A DNA stretch of 64,000 nt from Spinacia oleracea (GCF_020520425.1 NC_079490.1:3410001-3474000), one strand, 5' to 3'; positions 10,221 to 21,519 are shown, counted from the stretch's first letter. Program-made: numbers and translations. Notes: generated by a model not told the origin, from the letters alone.

Positions 10221-11312
10221 CGTTTTCTTTTCCTTTATAATGGCTTTGTTAATTTACTCATGTAGTTGTAGTCTTATCATCTTATGTACTGCATTGCGGC
10301 TAGGTGCTTATTTAAATCGTAAGATCGGTTGTTACTCTTTCTTTTGTACGATGTCATTTTGTTGTTTAGTGTGGCTTGCATTACTTATCTACTTTCCGAT
10401 TTATTAGGATCTTTATCTACAATTTTCAAATTTGATGATTTGCTTTTATTTAGATTTTGATAGGATTGGCTGCAAATTCCATTTCAGTCATGATGATGCA
10501 TGTGAAGACTATAGTAAATTTTCATTTTCTATATTTAGTTTAGTGTTGTTAATTATGTGGTAGAGTTTGACGACAGGGATGGACGTTGCGATGGGTGGTA
10601 AGGGTAGTGAATGGGTGGGTGATACTAGACAAGAACCACTAAAGCGGAACTCTTCACTTTTGGTTGAATTGGAATTGACTTTCTATGGGTTTCGAGTAGC
10701 AACAAAATGGTAGAAAATTATTTGTATAAAACTGCCAACAGAGTAGGCGGTTCATTAAGTAGGATACTGCCCCAATTAATATGTTTTATCTTAAAATAAT
10801 CGCTAATTTATTTGACGGTTTCATATTGACGGAAAATAAACAAACCGCTTTTCTTTCTAACATACTTCATAGACGATAGATTTGGAATAAAAGTAAGATG
10901 ATGTTTATTTCAAGAATTTTGATATCTAACCTTTTACCCGAAAATCATTTAGAAAAGGGCGGTCACCTACATTGTTTTTTTTATCGCAATCGTAATTTAA
11001 TTTCTTAAATTTTAATGATATTAGATTTTGAATTTTTTATTAAAATGAATTGTAAGGGCCAAAACTTTATATTTGATATTTTTTTTGGTAAAATATTAAG
11101 TATTATTTAGTTTCTCTAAATTTTCTGTAGATTTCTATTTAATTTTTGTTTTATCATTACCCGTGCTAATGCACGGGCACACACTAGTATGGTAATAATT
11201 GAAGAGTAGAATTAAAAAATGAGAGAAATCATGGGGTTTTTTTTAAGGGAAAGAGGGAGGGAAATTAATAATAAAAAAATATGAGCATACTCAACGAAAA
11301 ATTTAGGATCTT

Positions 11313-11476
11313 ACTACATGTACACCTAGTGTATAAGGCATCTTGTATACCATGTTTTTCTATTGGTTGAAATGACATATTTATTGTCTTTTGTTCTCAT
11401 TTTTTAGTGGGTTTGATGATGTGTCAACAAATTAATGGTGGTGTACAAGAGAATCTTATACAAGTGTACATGTAGT
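11313..11476. mobile_element. Short MITE with long terminal inverted repeats
   Basis: ACTACATGTACACCTAGTGT at the left is matched by the complementary ACAAGTGTACATGTAGT at the right. CTT occurs on both sides (3 bp). The family is not assigned. It lies just outside the Helitron 3' end. Confidence 0.7.
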
Positions 11477-12163
11477 CTTTTTCGAAAATTTAACAGTAAT
11501 TGTTAAGATGTGGTAATTTTCAAAGTTTTCGGATTTGAAGAACTTGAAAAAAGACAAATTTCTGAACAAATCTTCGGATTTGAAGAGCTTGGACAAACTG
11601 ACCTTTGGATTTGAAAATATTTGGTAAAACCGAAGACACTGAATCTCAAAGATAAACAAAGGAAATGTTCATTGTGCACCCTGATTAACATTCATTGAAC
11701 ATTTAATGCATGAACATAGAGAATGATATTAATGTACATATACAAATGGAAATATTTGACCTATGTGTTTTTTGGATTTGAACTATATTTTCATTTACTA
11801 TACGTTCTTTTATATTTGAACTATATGTTCATCTAAAAATATGGTGCACAGTGAGCATTTTGCATCAGAGTGCGTAAATCATATTTTGGTTCTATACTAT
11901 TTCAGGATTGGAAATTTATTATCATGTCCCTCTTACCACACAACAATTATAAATTTTCACTCACTTTCTCTTGCTTTATTCATTTTACATATGTCCATTA
12001 TTATGGAATAATATATAGTATTTTAAATTTAACCAACTTTTTCTAGGTTTATATATAGTTATATACATCATCTATTGGCGCTAAAATGCTTTCAAAAATA
12101 ATTCAACTTTATCTTATTCTCTACTAGAAAAATTTATGAATAAAAATATTACTGCATATAGTA
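11477..12163. other. AT-rich spacer, part of the duplicated JIP-unit boundary
   Basis: No gene is seen. Bases 11970-12110 match 7420-7550. Short open frames here are low-complexity AT translations. Confidence 0.5.
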
Positions 12164-12416
12164 TTTCCTTTGTTCCATATTAATGTTTCAATTTCTACTT
12201 TTTACGTTTGCTAATACATATTTTATATTATTTTTATCTCTAATAATTATACATTAATAAAAATTATAAAATTTTGATATTTTTAAAGTATTGAGCGAAT
12301 CAAACAAAACTACATGAATATGTTTATCTTATACATTGGAAGTAATTTACGGAGTACATGATTATCTTCAAATGAAAATTATGAATTAAAATCATTATAG
12401 AACGGAATGGAGGGAG
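12164..12416. mobile_element. Stowaway-like MITE
   Basis: TTTCCTTTGTTCCATATTAA at the left and the complementary GAACGGAATGGAGGGAG at the right, with TA flanks. Confidence 0.75.
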
Positions 12417-12597
12417 TACAATTTTACAAAAGTTGGCTACTCAGCCACTATGTACCTTAAAAATTCTAAGATATTATATTTGATGGACATGGAGGCAAAA
12501 TCATGCTATGTACCTAACGCTAAGATATTCTATTTGATTGGACATAGAGATAATATTATACTTATGCTTTCGTAAAAAGAATATTTCGTAGAAAATA

Positions 12598-12900
12598 ACT
12601 AAATGAGCTAGCATTGATTCATTTGTATCCAAACTTTTCCTTAAATTTAATTTCCCTTTTTTCTTTCACATCCCAACATCAAAATCTTTTGACAAAAATG
12701 TCTTCCACTGTAAAAAAATTTGATGTTCATGTTTCCCACTGCGCATGCTTTTGGAGCCGCGCAAACTTATGCTCAAAGCAAGAACGTGTGTATAATAGCA
12801 ATAAACAATATAATTCATTGGTTTGTTTTTACTCGCAATATTCAGGGGCAGAATTAGGGGATGGCTGGCGGGGGTCATGGCCTCTCCCATGACATGGTTA
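12598..12900. repeat. Duplicated spacer block (partner 1120-1300)
   Basis: This stretch is strongly similar to 1130-1290, sharing CATTTGTATCCAAACTTTTC, CATCAAAATCTTTTGACAAA and GCAAACTTATGCTCAAAG. The short open frames on both strands are not conserved between copies, so I do not call a gene. Confidence 0.75.
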
Positions 12901-12916
12901 AAAATTAAAATTATTA

Positions 12917-13147
12917 CCCACGTTTTAAAATAATTGCATCGTTTTGACTTTTGACACTATTCACCTTTTGATTTGACTCATAAATAAAAATTATGTAAAA
13001 TGTTATTGAGTTTGTCTTAATGTATATTTTAAATACATCGACTTTTTACAATTTATTACCAATACATAATTATTAATATTCATGGTGAAAGTTATGCGTT
13101 GGCAAACATGAAAGTCAAAACGATTCAACCATTTGAAATGGAGGAAG
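12917..13147. mobile_element. Stowaway-like MITE, diverged
   Basis: The right end is AATGGAGGAAG followed by TA. The left end CCCACGTTTTAAAATAATTG is a weak inverse. The subterminal CATCGTTTTGACTTTTG is mirrored by GTCAAAACGATTCA. Confidence 0.6.
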
Positions 13148-13880
13148 TACATATAAATGCACATGTGTGTTATTAGACCAGGGGATAATTTTCCCTAGAA
13201 AGTTAGATGTTGTTCGGACTTGGGAGATATAGGGTTCGAATCCTGTTAAACATGACTTTTCTTTTGTTTTACGTTCTTACAAAAATTGTATGCTAAGTTT
13301 TGGTTCCCCCAATGTATAATTTATGTTTCTTAAGCAAAAATTATAAAAAGTGATAAAGGAAGGACGGTTGTCCGATTCGACGAATAAGCAAATCGTCGAA
13401 AACTGTTGAAATGATTTCTACTAGTCGGACCTCCGGTGTACGAATGCTTTTTAAGCCATCCGAGTTCGTTTGGGCTCGAAAATAATATTGCAATTTAATT
13501 ATTTTCAAGTTTTATTTTAATTCTTTTTTCGTATCAGGGTTTTCTATTTAAATATTTAAACACTTTTGAGTCGTCATTAGAAATAACTATTCTTTTGATA
13601 ATAAAATTCTGAGAGTTTTTCTCTTTCTGGTGGATTCCGAAGATTTTACAGATTTATCACTTGTAAATCTATTCGTTCGTTTTAAAGATTAACGCTTGCT
13701 TTTCGTTGATAATTCCGACTGCGTCAAAAAGTTAATCTTTTGACTAATACTGAAATATGTGTCCAACAAGTGTGTCCACCGCGTACCCGGTCCATGTCCA
13801 ATACGTATCCGACACGGGACATGCGAGTCAAACAACGTACCCGTACTTCATAGGTTCCAGTAGGGAAAGAACCAACTAAC
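13148..13880. other. Spacer with tRNA-like B-box and dispersed-repeat fragments
   Basis: No gene is seen. Around 13195-13255 a stretch contains GGGTTCGAATCC, a polymerase III B-box-like word, perhaps a SINE relic. Bases 13755-13855 contain TCCGACACGGGACATG, related to the repeat around 58380-58440. Confidence 0.35.
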
Positions 13881-13904
13881 TAGGATGGGGTAGACGGTTG
13901 AGTT

Positions 13905-13921
13905 GGGGGGGGGGGGGGGGG
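13905..13921. repeat. Poly-G run (17 bases)
   Basis: Seventeen consecutive G on the plus strand, within the duplicated block whose partner at about 2935 lacks it. A likely slippage hotspot and possible sequencing weak point. Confidence 0.9.
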
Positions 13922-14172
13922 TTGTGACATAAGGGGTACTTTCATGAGAATCAACTTGTAATTAGTTTCATTCACTGAAAGTTGAGTGCCATTGAGTAAA
14001 ACTCTATGCGGATTGAAAGTGTAGTTGTTAAAAATACAGTCATTTCTTTCTTTTCAAAGTGGTTATATTAGATTTTTTTTTCCGACAAGGTCATATATTT
14101 TCTAAGAAAGTTAATAACATCCAAAAAAAAATCAATGTAGGAGGTGGAATAATCCAATTGCAAACAAATAAC

Positions 14173-14497
14173 AAAAGGTCTTGTGCGCACAAGGTGTACA
14201 ATAAATAAATTGTACACCAAGATAACTTTTACTCATTTTTGTGTAACTTTAACCTAGTTTTGATTAACTTTTATATTAGTAAAAAGAATTTGATAGATAA
14301 ATATTTTAAAGTGTTAAATGATTATTTTTATACATTATTAGTGATTTAGAAGAAATAAGTTTTATTAAAATGAAAAAAAAAATTACTTAAAAATAGATAA
14401 CTTTTACATATATAAGCTTAACTTTTAAGCATTTTGAGTTAACTTTTACTCTGGTGTACAATATTTATTGTACAACCTTTGTAAATAAGAATTTGTG
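14173..14497. mobile_element. Dispersed MITE with GTGTACAAT ends
   Basis: The left end CAAAAGGTCTTGTGCGCAC...GTGTACAATAAAT is partly mirrored at the right by ATTTATTGTACAACCTTTGT. A second copy with the same interior (GATAACTTTTAC, GAGTTAACTTTTACT) lies at 58454-58771, which confirms a mobile family. Class is not assigned. Confidence 0.75.
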
Positions 14498-15171
14498 AAC
14501 AAACAATTGACAGACTTGACATTGCCAAATTTCCATCCAATACCTTTTCTTAGAATTTCTTTTTTCTTGAGTATGTCATGCCAAATTTAAGAATCCTTTT
14601 ACTCTGCTTTGCACATAAATATGGGTGATATGATATTCAGATTTTTTTTTTGTTAATTTTTTTCTTTCCGTAAGGATTTTCCATCAAAGCTTTGCTCTTA
14701 CTTCTATTCAGAGGTCGAGTTTGCGCAGCCTAAGGCCACCTCCTTGTGACTTGGGTAGGCAAATAATATTTCAATATATTAGCGAAACTTAACTGAACTT
14801 ATTTAAACTTATGTTGTTTGAAATAAGCCGAACAGATCAGAACCTAAACAGTACAACAATAATATAAACAAGGATGGTTAAAAGTAGATGTATATTTCGA
14901 TCATCTTACAAAAAAAAAAAGAACAATTAAGGGGCGCGGCATTGTTTATTTATTCAATATTACCAGCCATCAGTAGCATGCATACAGTGTATATATATTA
15001 TTATAATTATAATAGGCTAATGGGGAAGTGATAAATCCAAGGAAATTTTTAATTCTTTCAAGAAAATCCACATTTTTTTCAAAGTTGATTTCCCAGCTGC
15101 TTGGTAGACAAAGCAGATTATTTAACCACGTCTTAATTTTACGTTGATAAATTAATTAAGCTGGTGTTTTG

Positions 15172-15372
15172 TTAATTAATTCCGTCGAACTGATAAAAGC
15201 TGGCACCAATAAAAGCCATGGAATCATCATAGTTCTTCATTTCAGCAGCCACTGAAGCACCTGTGTCGCTATCCCAGTAACGACTTGTATTCTCGAATGC
15301 AGCTACTTTTTCTAAAATTACACTGCCTGGTATTTGTTTGAGCTTGATTAGTCTCCCAGCTTCCACGTACAC
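15172..15372 (-). pseudogene. JIP23-like gene copy 2, last exon only
   Basis: The 66-codon exon (acceptor TGTAG, then VYVEAGRL...RYWDSDTGASVAAEM...AFIGASF) parallels the second exon of the gene at 4166-5733 with many substitutions. Intron homology continues to about 15897 and then stops just before the position where exon 1 should lie. No exon 1 was found through 19 kb. The exon stays open, but the gene lacks the N-terminal two thirds, so I call it a relic. Confidence 0.75.
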
Positions 15373-16429
15373 CTACAAATCCATACATGATATATATTAT
15401 ACGTACGTATCTACCGAGGAAGTATATTTACATATCTGATATGTGATTGCAAATGCATATCATATCAAAAGACAAAGTAGGAAAAAGACAAAAAAGTAAT
15501 TGAATGATACTTTTTTTTTTTTTACAGAAAGATACTTTTTTTTAACAGGAATGATACTTCATTTTTTCCCTATTTTATCGTTTTGTTGACTGATATGTGT
15601 ATGCAACACATATCAGATAGCCGCCTCGCCGCTCCCCGTACCTACCAATGTCTCATAAAGAGGTCGTAACTAAAGATATGATCCATTGCTATTATTTTCT
15701 ACTTATTCATCTGATTAAGAAGCTAGCTTGTTATTTTCATCTTCTTTTCACTTATTGTAGGAAAAATAAGTTCATTCAGAAAATATAAGGGTTAAATGTC
15801 CAAATAAAATATATAATTAAATTAAGTTTTAATAAGTTCAGTAACATTCAGATCAGATAATTAAGCTTAGGAAAAGCAAAAAGTGAAAATCAGGTTAGAG
15901 CTGATCATGAGCGCGATCGGACGGCCCGTTTAAATAGCGGGAGTGGACAATAATTTTGGAAAAAATAAAAAATTTCGGCGGGCTAGCTAAGCCCGGCTCA
16001 TTAATGTTAACGAGCGGACATGACGAGATAATATGTGTCGCATACAAGCTTGTCTGGCCGTTTATTAAAAAAAAGTAACATTATTTTATAATTTTTTAGT
16101 TAGTTCATTATAATTTTGGTTTTTTTTGCATGTAATGGGAAAATATTGGATTCTTGACTTTTTTGTGGTAAAATTTTTTACTTTCATTATTAACTTGTCT
16201 ATTCTCACATTTTTACAAGAATATCTCACGATTACAAGAATTTAAACCATATAAAATAAATTAATTATACGATAAATTATTTTTTACCACCTAAAAAAGT
16301 TTAGAAGTTGTTTTACCACCTAAAAATTGGAAAGATAGAGGAAAATGTTATGTGGAGGTCACAATAACGGTAATATTGCTGATATATTCTCTTTTCCACT
16401 ATTACATGTATTTAACTCTCTTCTCTTAG

Positions 16430-16566
16430 CCTACTTCCTACTCTTCCCTGAATTCACATAATTTTCACCCCGTTAATTCAAAAAATTGATAAAATACAAT
16501 TATGGTAAAGAGAGGAGGGTGTCCTACTTCCTACTCTTCCCTGAATTCACATAATTTTCACCCCGT
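16430..16566. repeat. 44-bp direct repeat, offset 93
   Basis: CCTACTTCCTACTCTTCCCT through TTTTCACCCCGT occurs at 16430-16473 and again at 16523-16566 with no visible difference, so it is a recent local duplication. Confidence 0.8.
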
Positions 16567-16569
16567 CAT

Positions 16570-16853
16570 ATTCTCATCTGATTTTTAATTTCTACTTTGT
16601 ATATTTTTTAAGTTTTTTTTGTTATTTGTTTATATAACACATAGTACTCCGTATACATTTATCTTGTATAATCTTTAAAAGCTTAGAATTTATAAAATAA
16701 CGGTGACCGGTGAAATTGGTAAATTCTATGCAAATATTGTAATTAGTATTTAGTACTCAGCAAATTGCCATTTTCACTATATCTTTTTTAAAAAAAATTG
16801 TAGTTTTTATTTCTTTTAAAAGTGTCTATCCTGTTTCAAAATCCTGGATACGC
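16570..16853. mobile_element. MULE relative, inverted and truncated
   Basis: It reads as the reverse complement of about 5970-6250, ending AAAATCCTGGATACGCCACT. The other end is missing, so it is a fragment. Confidence 0.75.
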
Positions 16854-17046
16854 CACTAGTGGTGCACACTAAATTTATCGTGAACCATTCCTAAAAGAAA
16901 AGTCAACAACTTATTCTTAATTTATTTTGGCATATTTATTAGGATTATTATGAAAAAGTATATCAATTTATTATTGTTTATACATGTTGTGCTTGAATAA
17001 TGTCATTTTAAGTCACGATTCATTTTTAATACATTGGGTTTTTAAT

Positions 17047-17949
17047 AAATTTGTTAGAAACCACCTTTTAAAATAGATATTTTGCGAGAAATCACCTTTT
17101 AAAAAGTAAATTGCGAGTAGAAACCCGATTTATAAATATTTGTGTGAGAGACCACCTTAAGCTGGATTCCGGTGGTTGACTCTTTTTCTCAACGTTGACT
17201 TGCACGTGACTTTTTAAAACAAAAAATTCAATCATTTTTATATTCTTCCCATTCAATTTCACTCCATTTTATTTCTATCACCTTCAACTGTAGTGGTGAA
17301 CTGACGGAGAAAGTCGAGGTGTTGGGGAGAAAATTATCAGAATGAGAAAGAGATAGAGAAACAAAAAACAACAAATTATGGAAACAACAAATTACCGAAT
17401 CTCCGACATAGGTAACCCCCAGTAAAATTCACGCCATAAAACAAAAACAAGAACACAAGTCAACAACTACTTACAGTAATTCATTTAAAAATGCATATAA
17501 ATACTCAAAATCTCAACACAACCATCAACCATAATTCAACCAAAATATAATCAATCAAATTAGAAGGAGTTGAATGTCCCTAATTTCAACTTTTGACTTT
17601 GAACTTTTTTAGTTTTTCTGGGTGATCTGCAAAATGAGTAAGATGGTTTATGGAAGACTTACCCAGAAATTCACCAAATTTTAGGAAGAAACCCAAAAAT
17701 TCAGATGAGCGGTGTTTAAGGGAAAATTAAAGGGAAGAATATGAAAAATGATTTAATTTTTTTGTTAAAAGAAGTCACGTGCAAGTCACATGTAAAGGCA
17801 ACGCCAGAAAAAAGTGTCAACTATTGGAATCCGATTAAAGGTGGTCTTTCGCAAAAATATTTATAAATCGGGTTTCTTCTCGCAATTTATTTTTTAAAAG
17901 GTGGTTTCTCGCAAATTCTCTATTTCAAAAGGTGATTTCTGATAAATTT
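17047..17949. mobile_element. Foldback DNA element with arms over 100 bp
   Basis: The left arm (17047-17170: GAAACCACCTTTTAAAATAG, CCCGATTTATAAATATTTG, GGTGGTTGACTC) is mirrored by the right arm (17815-17949: AATATTTATAAATCGGGTTT, AAAAGGTGGTTTCTCGC). The middle is non-coding. No clean target duplication is visible. The layout resembles the foldback MULEs at 39389 and 45110. Confidence 0.65.
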
Positions 17950-17998
17950 GCCTTATTTTGCAGCAATTATTGAACTATTGAACTAGGAGAAAATTATA

Positions 17999-18253
17999 CT
18001 TCATCTGTTCTTATTTAAATGAAACAATTATTTAGTCACGTTAGCCAATGCACAATTTCTCTCATTATTATCTTCAATTTTCGATAAAAAAAATTATAAA
18101 AGGTTGATATTTATAAAATATTTATTGAGACAAATCTAAAAGACCAACACGAGTATGTTTTTTCGAAAGTATAAATAACTAAAGAAAGCCAAACTCAATT
18201 GTGTGAATAGTGTCTAAAACTCAATTGTGTCATGTAAATAAGAACGGAGGAAG
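17999..18253. mobile_element. Stowaway-like MITE
   Basis: CTTCATCTGTTCTTATTTAA at the left and the complementary AAATAAGAACGGAGGAAG at the right, with TA flanks. Same family as 2044-2306. Confidence 0.85.
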
Positions 18254-18365
18254 TATATAAGAGACTGTCAGACCGGAAATTTTTTTAAGGCATGTGACAT
18301 GTTTTTCTAGCAGTTATTTATCAACTCTCAGAACAATTTATTGGCACAATAACACTTATTAGAAT

Positions 18366-19047
18366 TAGGGATGGCAATGAGTCCAAGATCCACCCCAGAT
18401 TCGGTTAGACCCAATTCATTTTTAAGGGTTTGGGTCCAAAAAAATTAGACCATGTGGATCTGAGGCGAATCTGGGTCTTTGTACAAGGGGGCGGGTTTGG
18501 GTCCGAGTCCAAGAATTAAAGATCCAGATCCGGTCCAGATCCGACCCACAGACCCATATATATAAGTTTTTTAAAAAAATATTAAAATTTAAATATAATT
18601 CAATCTTTACGTGCTAAACTTTATTCATTTCTTATGATACTAAACTATTTAAATAAAATTGTCATGACATATAAATAATAATATTAGAAACTTTAAATAC
18701 TTACAGTACTACAAGACTAATATGATTTTTTTCCTAAACAAAATTAACGAATATTCCATATTTAGTGGTTTTATTAAAGCAACGTTACGTTTACATTAAA
18801 AAAATGGGCGAAAAAGTTACATAATATAAGAAAAATGAGGGACAAATTTTTTCGGAAAACAAATACGCTTAGACCCATTTAGGACCCAGATCCGACCCTA
18901 GACCCATTAGACCCAGTGGATCTGGGTTTGGATCTGATTTTTTTGGACATAGTGGATCTGGGTCGGGTCTGGATCCACCTCTTAAAAGGCGGGTCTGGGT
19001 CTGGATCCTGCCGGACCCGATCCAAATCCGACCCATTGCGATCCCTA
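18366..19047. mobile_element. hAT-type non-autonomous element
   Basis: Ends TAGGGATGGCAATG and CATTGCGATCCCTA are flanked by a perfect 8-bp target duplication ATTAGAAT (18358-18365 and 19048-19055). The interior is built of repeats of GATCTGGGTC/GGACCC type and has no transposase. Confidence 0.92.
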
Positions 19048-19561
19048 ATTAGAATACAATGAAATTATGAAAAATCAATTGTAATTGTTTGTTCAACACT
19101 TATTAGAATACAATGAAAAATCAATTGTAATCGTTTGTACTACAATGCTGATTCAACGAAAGTTTGTGTGTTCGATGTGTTGGTTTCCGAATCACCAATT
19201 ATCAAAAGTTATATAGAAATGTGGTTCCATACTACTTCCATTCCACTAACATTGAAAACAAAAGATTTTGTAAATTCCCTAATCTGAAACAGAACTTGAG
19301 ACAACGGTGTTTCGTGCAAGAATCACATAATAGATGGAACCAGAAAACATGTCAGCCACACTGACTTAAACTTTCCGAATCAGTTGTTTAAAGTTACATA
19401 AACATCCAAGCTTACAAACAGGCACTAAATATCACCGAGAAGTGATAAACAAACTGACACAAAACTGCACAATTTAAAGAGCAAGAACATCTACCTCTAG
19501 AACTTAACTATTAAAAATCTAGATTGAGGCGACAACAACCACTTAACCGGTATCAGAAACC
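19048..19561. other. Downstream region of the POLD4-like gene
   Basis: No gene is seen. Bases 19056-19140 are a short local duplication of AACACTTATTAGAATACAAT plus CAATTGTAAT. The remainder is probably the POLD4-like 3' untranslated region and flank. Confidence 0.5.
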
Positions 19562-21216
19562 CTAAACACGACCATCCCACAGAGATTCAGGACGAACCTT
19601 GTCTGATGTTATAAGGTTCTCAATCTCCTCAGGAGGATTCAATCCCAATTTCCTGGCACGATTCAAACGATCAATCCTAGACAAACCAATGCACGGTCCA
19701 TACACCATGTTCATGTCAAATTGCCTCAACATTTCCTCGTTTTGATCATAATCATCTGAGAATTAAAAAAAATCACCAAATACATGAGAATATACTACAC
19801 CTTTCACAAATGCATGAGCAACAAACAATAATTTCTCAATCAAGCAATAAATTAATTTACACATGCTATAATTTTACAAACAAAGTATTATCCAATACAG
19901 CTTTTGGGATCGAAGTTTGAGTATCCAACACTAAATTTTCGATCATAATCATCTGAGAATTAAAATTTCACCAAATAAATGAGAATATTCAATCAAATAC
20001 TACCTGCACATTCTTAAAAGACAATAGAAACTACACCTTTCACAAACTACAGCTTTTGGGATTAATGTTTGGATACCAAATACTAATTTCTAAATCAAAC
20101 AACAAATTAACATACAATAATTCATTTCGGCTGTTACTTCCATAGCAAAACAATGATCGAAGTTTGACCAAAACAGCGAAGGTAACCTAATATCTGGGGA
20201 CAAAAGGAATAATTTGGTAAAAAATCATTCAATTAAGTAAAACCCTAAGATTCAGTTAGGTTAATCCCTAAGATTCAATTAGAAACAATTCCTCATTCTG
20301 ATCATAATCATCTGAGAATAAACATTTCACCAAATACATGAGACAATTCAATCAAATACTGCCATATTATGCTTATTAGTTATTAGCCCGCATATCCTTT
20401 AAAGGCAATATATACTACACCTTTCACAAATGAATGAGCCACAAACAATAATTTCTCAATCAAGCAATAAGTTAATTTACACATGCAATAACTTTACAAA
20501 CAAAGTATTATGCAATACAGCTTTTGGGATAGAAGTTTGAATATCCAATACTAATTTTTCAATCAAACAATAAATTAATTTACAATTCATTTCGGCTGTT
20601 ACTTCCATGGCAAAGTAATGATCAAAGTAAGCAACGATTGACCAAAAAAATACCGAATGTAACCTAATATTTGGGGACAAAAGGAGTAATTTCGTAAACA
20701 ATCATTCAATTAAGTAAATCTCTATGATTCCATTAGAAACCCTAATATTGTGATTTCAATTAAGTTAATCCCTAACATTCAATTAGGTTAATCACTAAGA
20801 GTCAATCAGAAACACTAACATTGTGCTTTGCTATTTCTACATACAATTCACCGCATCAATTCATCAAAGCGAAGTTTTAAAAGCCAAAACTCAACCAAAT
20901 TTGAAACTTAATCAGGAAAAAACCAACAATATTTCAAAAATCGCAACAAATTGAGAAACATTGAGCAACATAGAAAGAACATCAACGAAATTCAATTGCT
21001 TAGCAGAAAAGGAGGAGCGAGAAAATATAAAAAACCTTGGAGATCAAGAGAGCCATTGCGGCAGACAAGAGCAGGAGATTGAGCGGTGTTGGAACCAATT
21101 GAAGCGGAAGGAGGAGACTTCTTCTTCCCACCTTTAGGAGAAGGCTTTGAAATTCCAGTATTACCTTTCTTCTTCTGCTTGTAGAACCCCTTCATATCAA
21201 CTCTTGCATTCGCCAT
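19562..21216 (-). CDS. POLD4: DNA polymerase delta subunit 4 (p12-like)
   Basis: Exon 1 21216-21036 (60 codons plus one base, donor CCAAG/GTTTTT) joins exon 2 19755-19562 (acceptor ATTCTCAG), giving 124 residues. The N-terminus is basic with MANARVDMKGFYKQKKKG, resembling a PCNA-interacting start (KGFYKQ) as in animal p12. The C-terminal domain has FDMNMVYGPCIGLSRIDRL and RARKLGLNPPEEI, the hallmark of the POLD4 family (YGPC.G..R..RW.RA..LGL.PP). The protein is the smallest accessory subunit of the replicative polymerase delta and acts in the nucleus. The 1.28-kb intron contains repeated copies of the exon-2 acceptor region. Start choice is the only Met upstream of the conserved basic motif. 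Confidence 0.85.
19756..20650 (-). repeat. Tandem copies of the acceptor region inside the POLD4-like intron
   Basis: GATCATAATCATCTGAGAAT occurs at 19743-19762, 19941-19960 and 20297-20316. A longer block (CACAAATG..TGAGC..CAAACAATAATTTCTCAATC through CATTTCGGCTGTTACTTCCA) is present at about 19800-20145 and 20420-20615. Each short copy places ATTCTCAG/ATGATTATGATC on the minus strand. Confidence 0.85.
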
Positions 21217-21519
21217 TGTTACGAACTTTGGAAAGCTTCGATTTTCTCTCTCTTACTTTTTCTGTGTGTAATTTCAAATTTTGAATTATATCTGAACTCT
21301 GAAAGGGGGAATCGTGTTCTGGAAGATTGGAAGTGTTATATGACGTGGGATTTGGGCTTGATATTAGCCTAAATTATTTGGGCTTGTTTTCAGCCCAAAT
21401 TATTTGGCATGGATATACAACAATACAGCCCAAACGTGACATATGGTTAAACATTACTTTCAAGTTCCAATGTTTGTTTTTAGTTGACACGTTTTTACTT
21501 TTGAAATCATTATATTGTA

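Larger units (their letters stand above)
8718..11187 (+). mobile_element. Helitron, non-autonomous, about 2.47 kb
   Basis: The 5' end is TCTTATATAATAATAAAAAA, preceded by A. The 3' end has the hairpin CCCGTGCTAATGCACGGG (11159-11176), then CACACACTAG, and is followed by T. This is the plant Helitron signature (TC start, hairpin, CTAG end, insertion between A and T, no target duplication). No Rep/helicase is present. Inside are exon-like pieces (see 9425-10220) and a nested Stowaway MITE (8931-9201). Pairing this 5' end with this 3' end is inference. Confidence 0.75.
13880..14740. repeat. Duplicated spacer block, copy 2 (partner 2925-3550)
   Basis: Collinear with the block 3' of the first JIP-like gene. 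Here it is interrupted by the poly-G run and by the MITE at 14173-14497. Confidence 0.75.
15898..17040. other. Repeat-rich junction replacing JIP copy-2 exon 1
   Basis: No gene is seen. From 15898 a GC-richer stretch (GCGGGCTAGCTAAGCCCGGC) resembles a hAT-type end. Bases 16268-16330 hold two copies of TTTTTTACCACCTAAAAA, half of the foldback MULE found complete at 45110-45496. A 44-bp segment occurs twice (16430-16473, 16523-16566). Bases 16570-16853 are an inverted, truncated relative of the MULE at 5970. Confidence 0.5.

Noticed and set aside
10117-10407. 96-codon hydrophobic open frame inside the Helitron
   Set aside because: Most of it is AT-rich intron-like DNA; only the first 25 codons look exon-like, so I kept it as a fragment and not a membrane protein gene.
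12614-12892. Short open frame starting near ATGTCTTCCACTG
   Set aside because: Homologous DNA at 1200 does not keep the frame, and the protein has no recognisable motif.
13195-13255. Possible tRNA gene or SINE around GGGTTCGAATCC
   Set aside because: A B-box word is present but there is no A box at the right distance and no cloverleaf could be drawn by eye.
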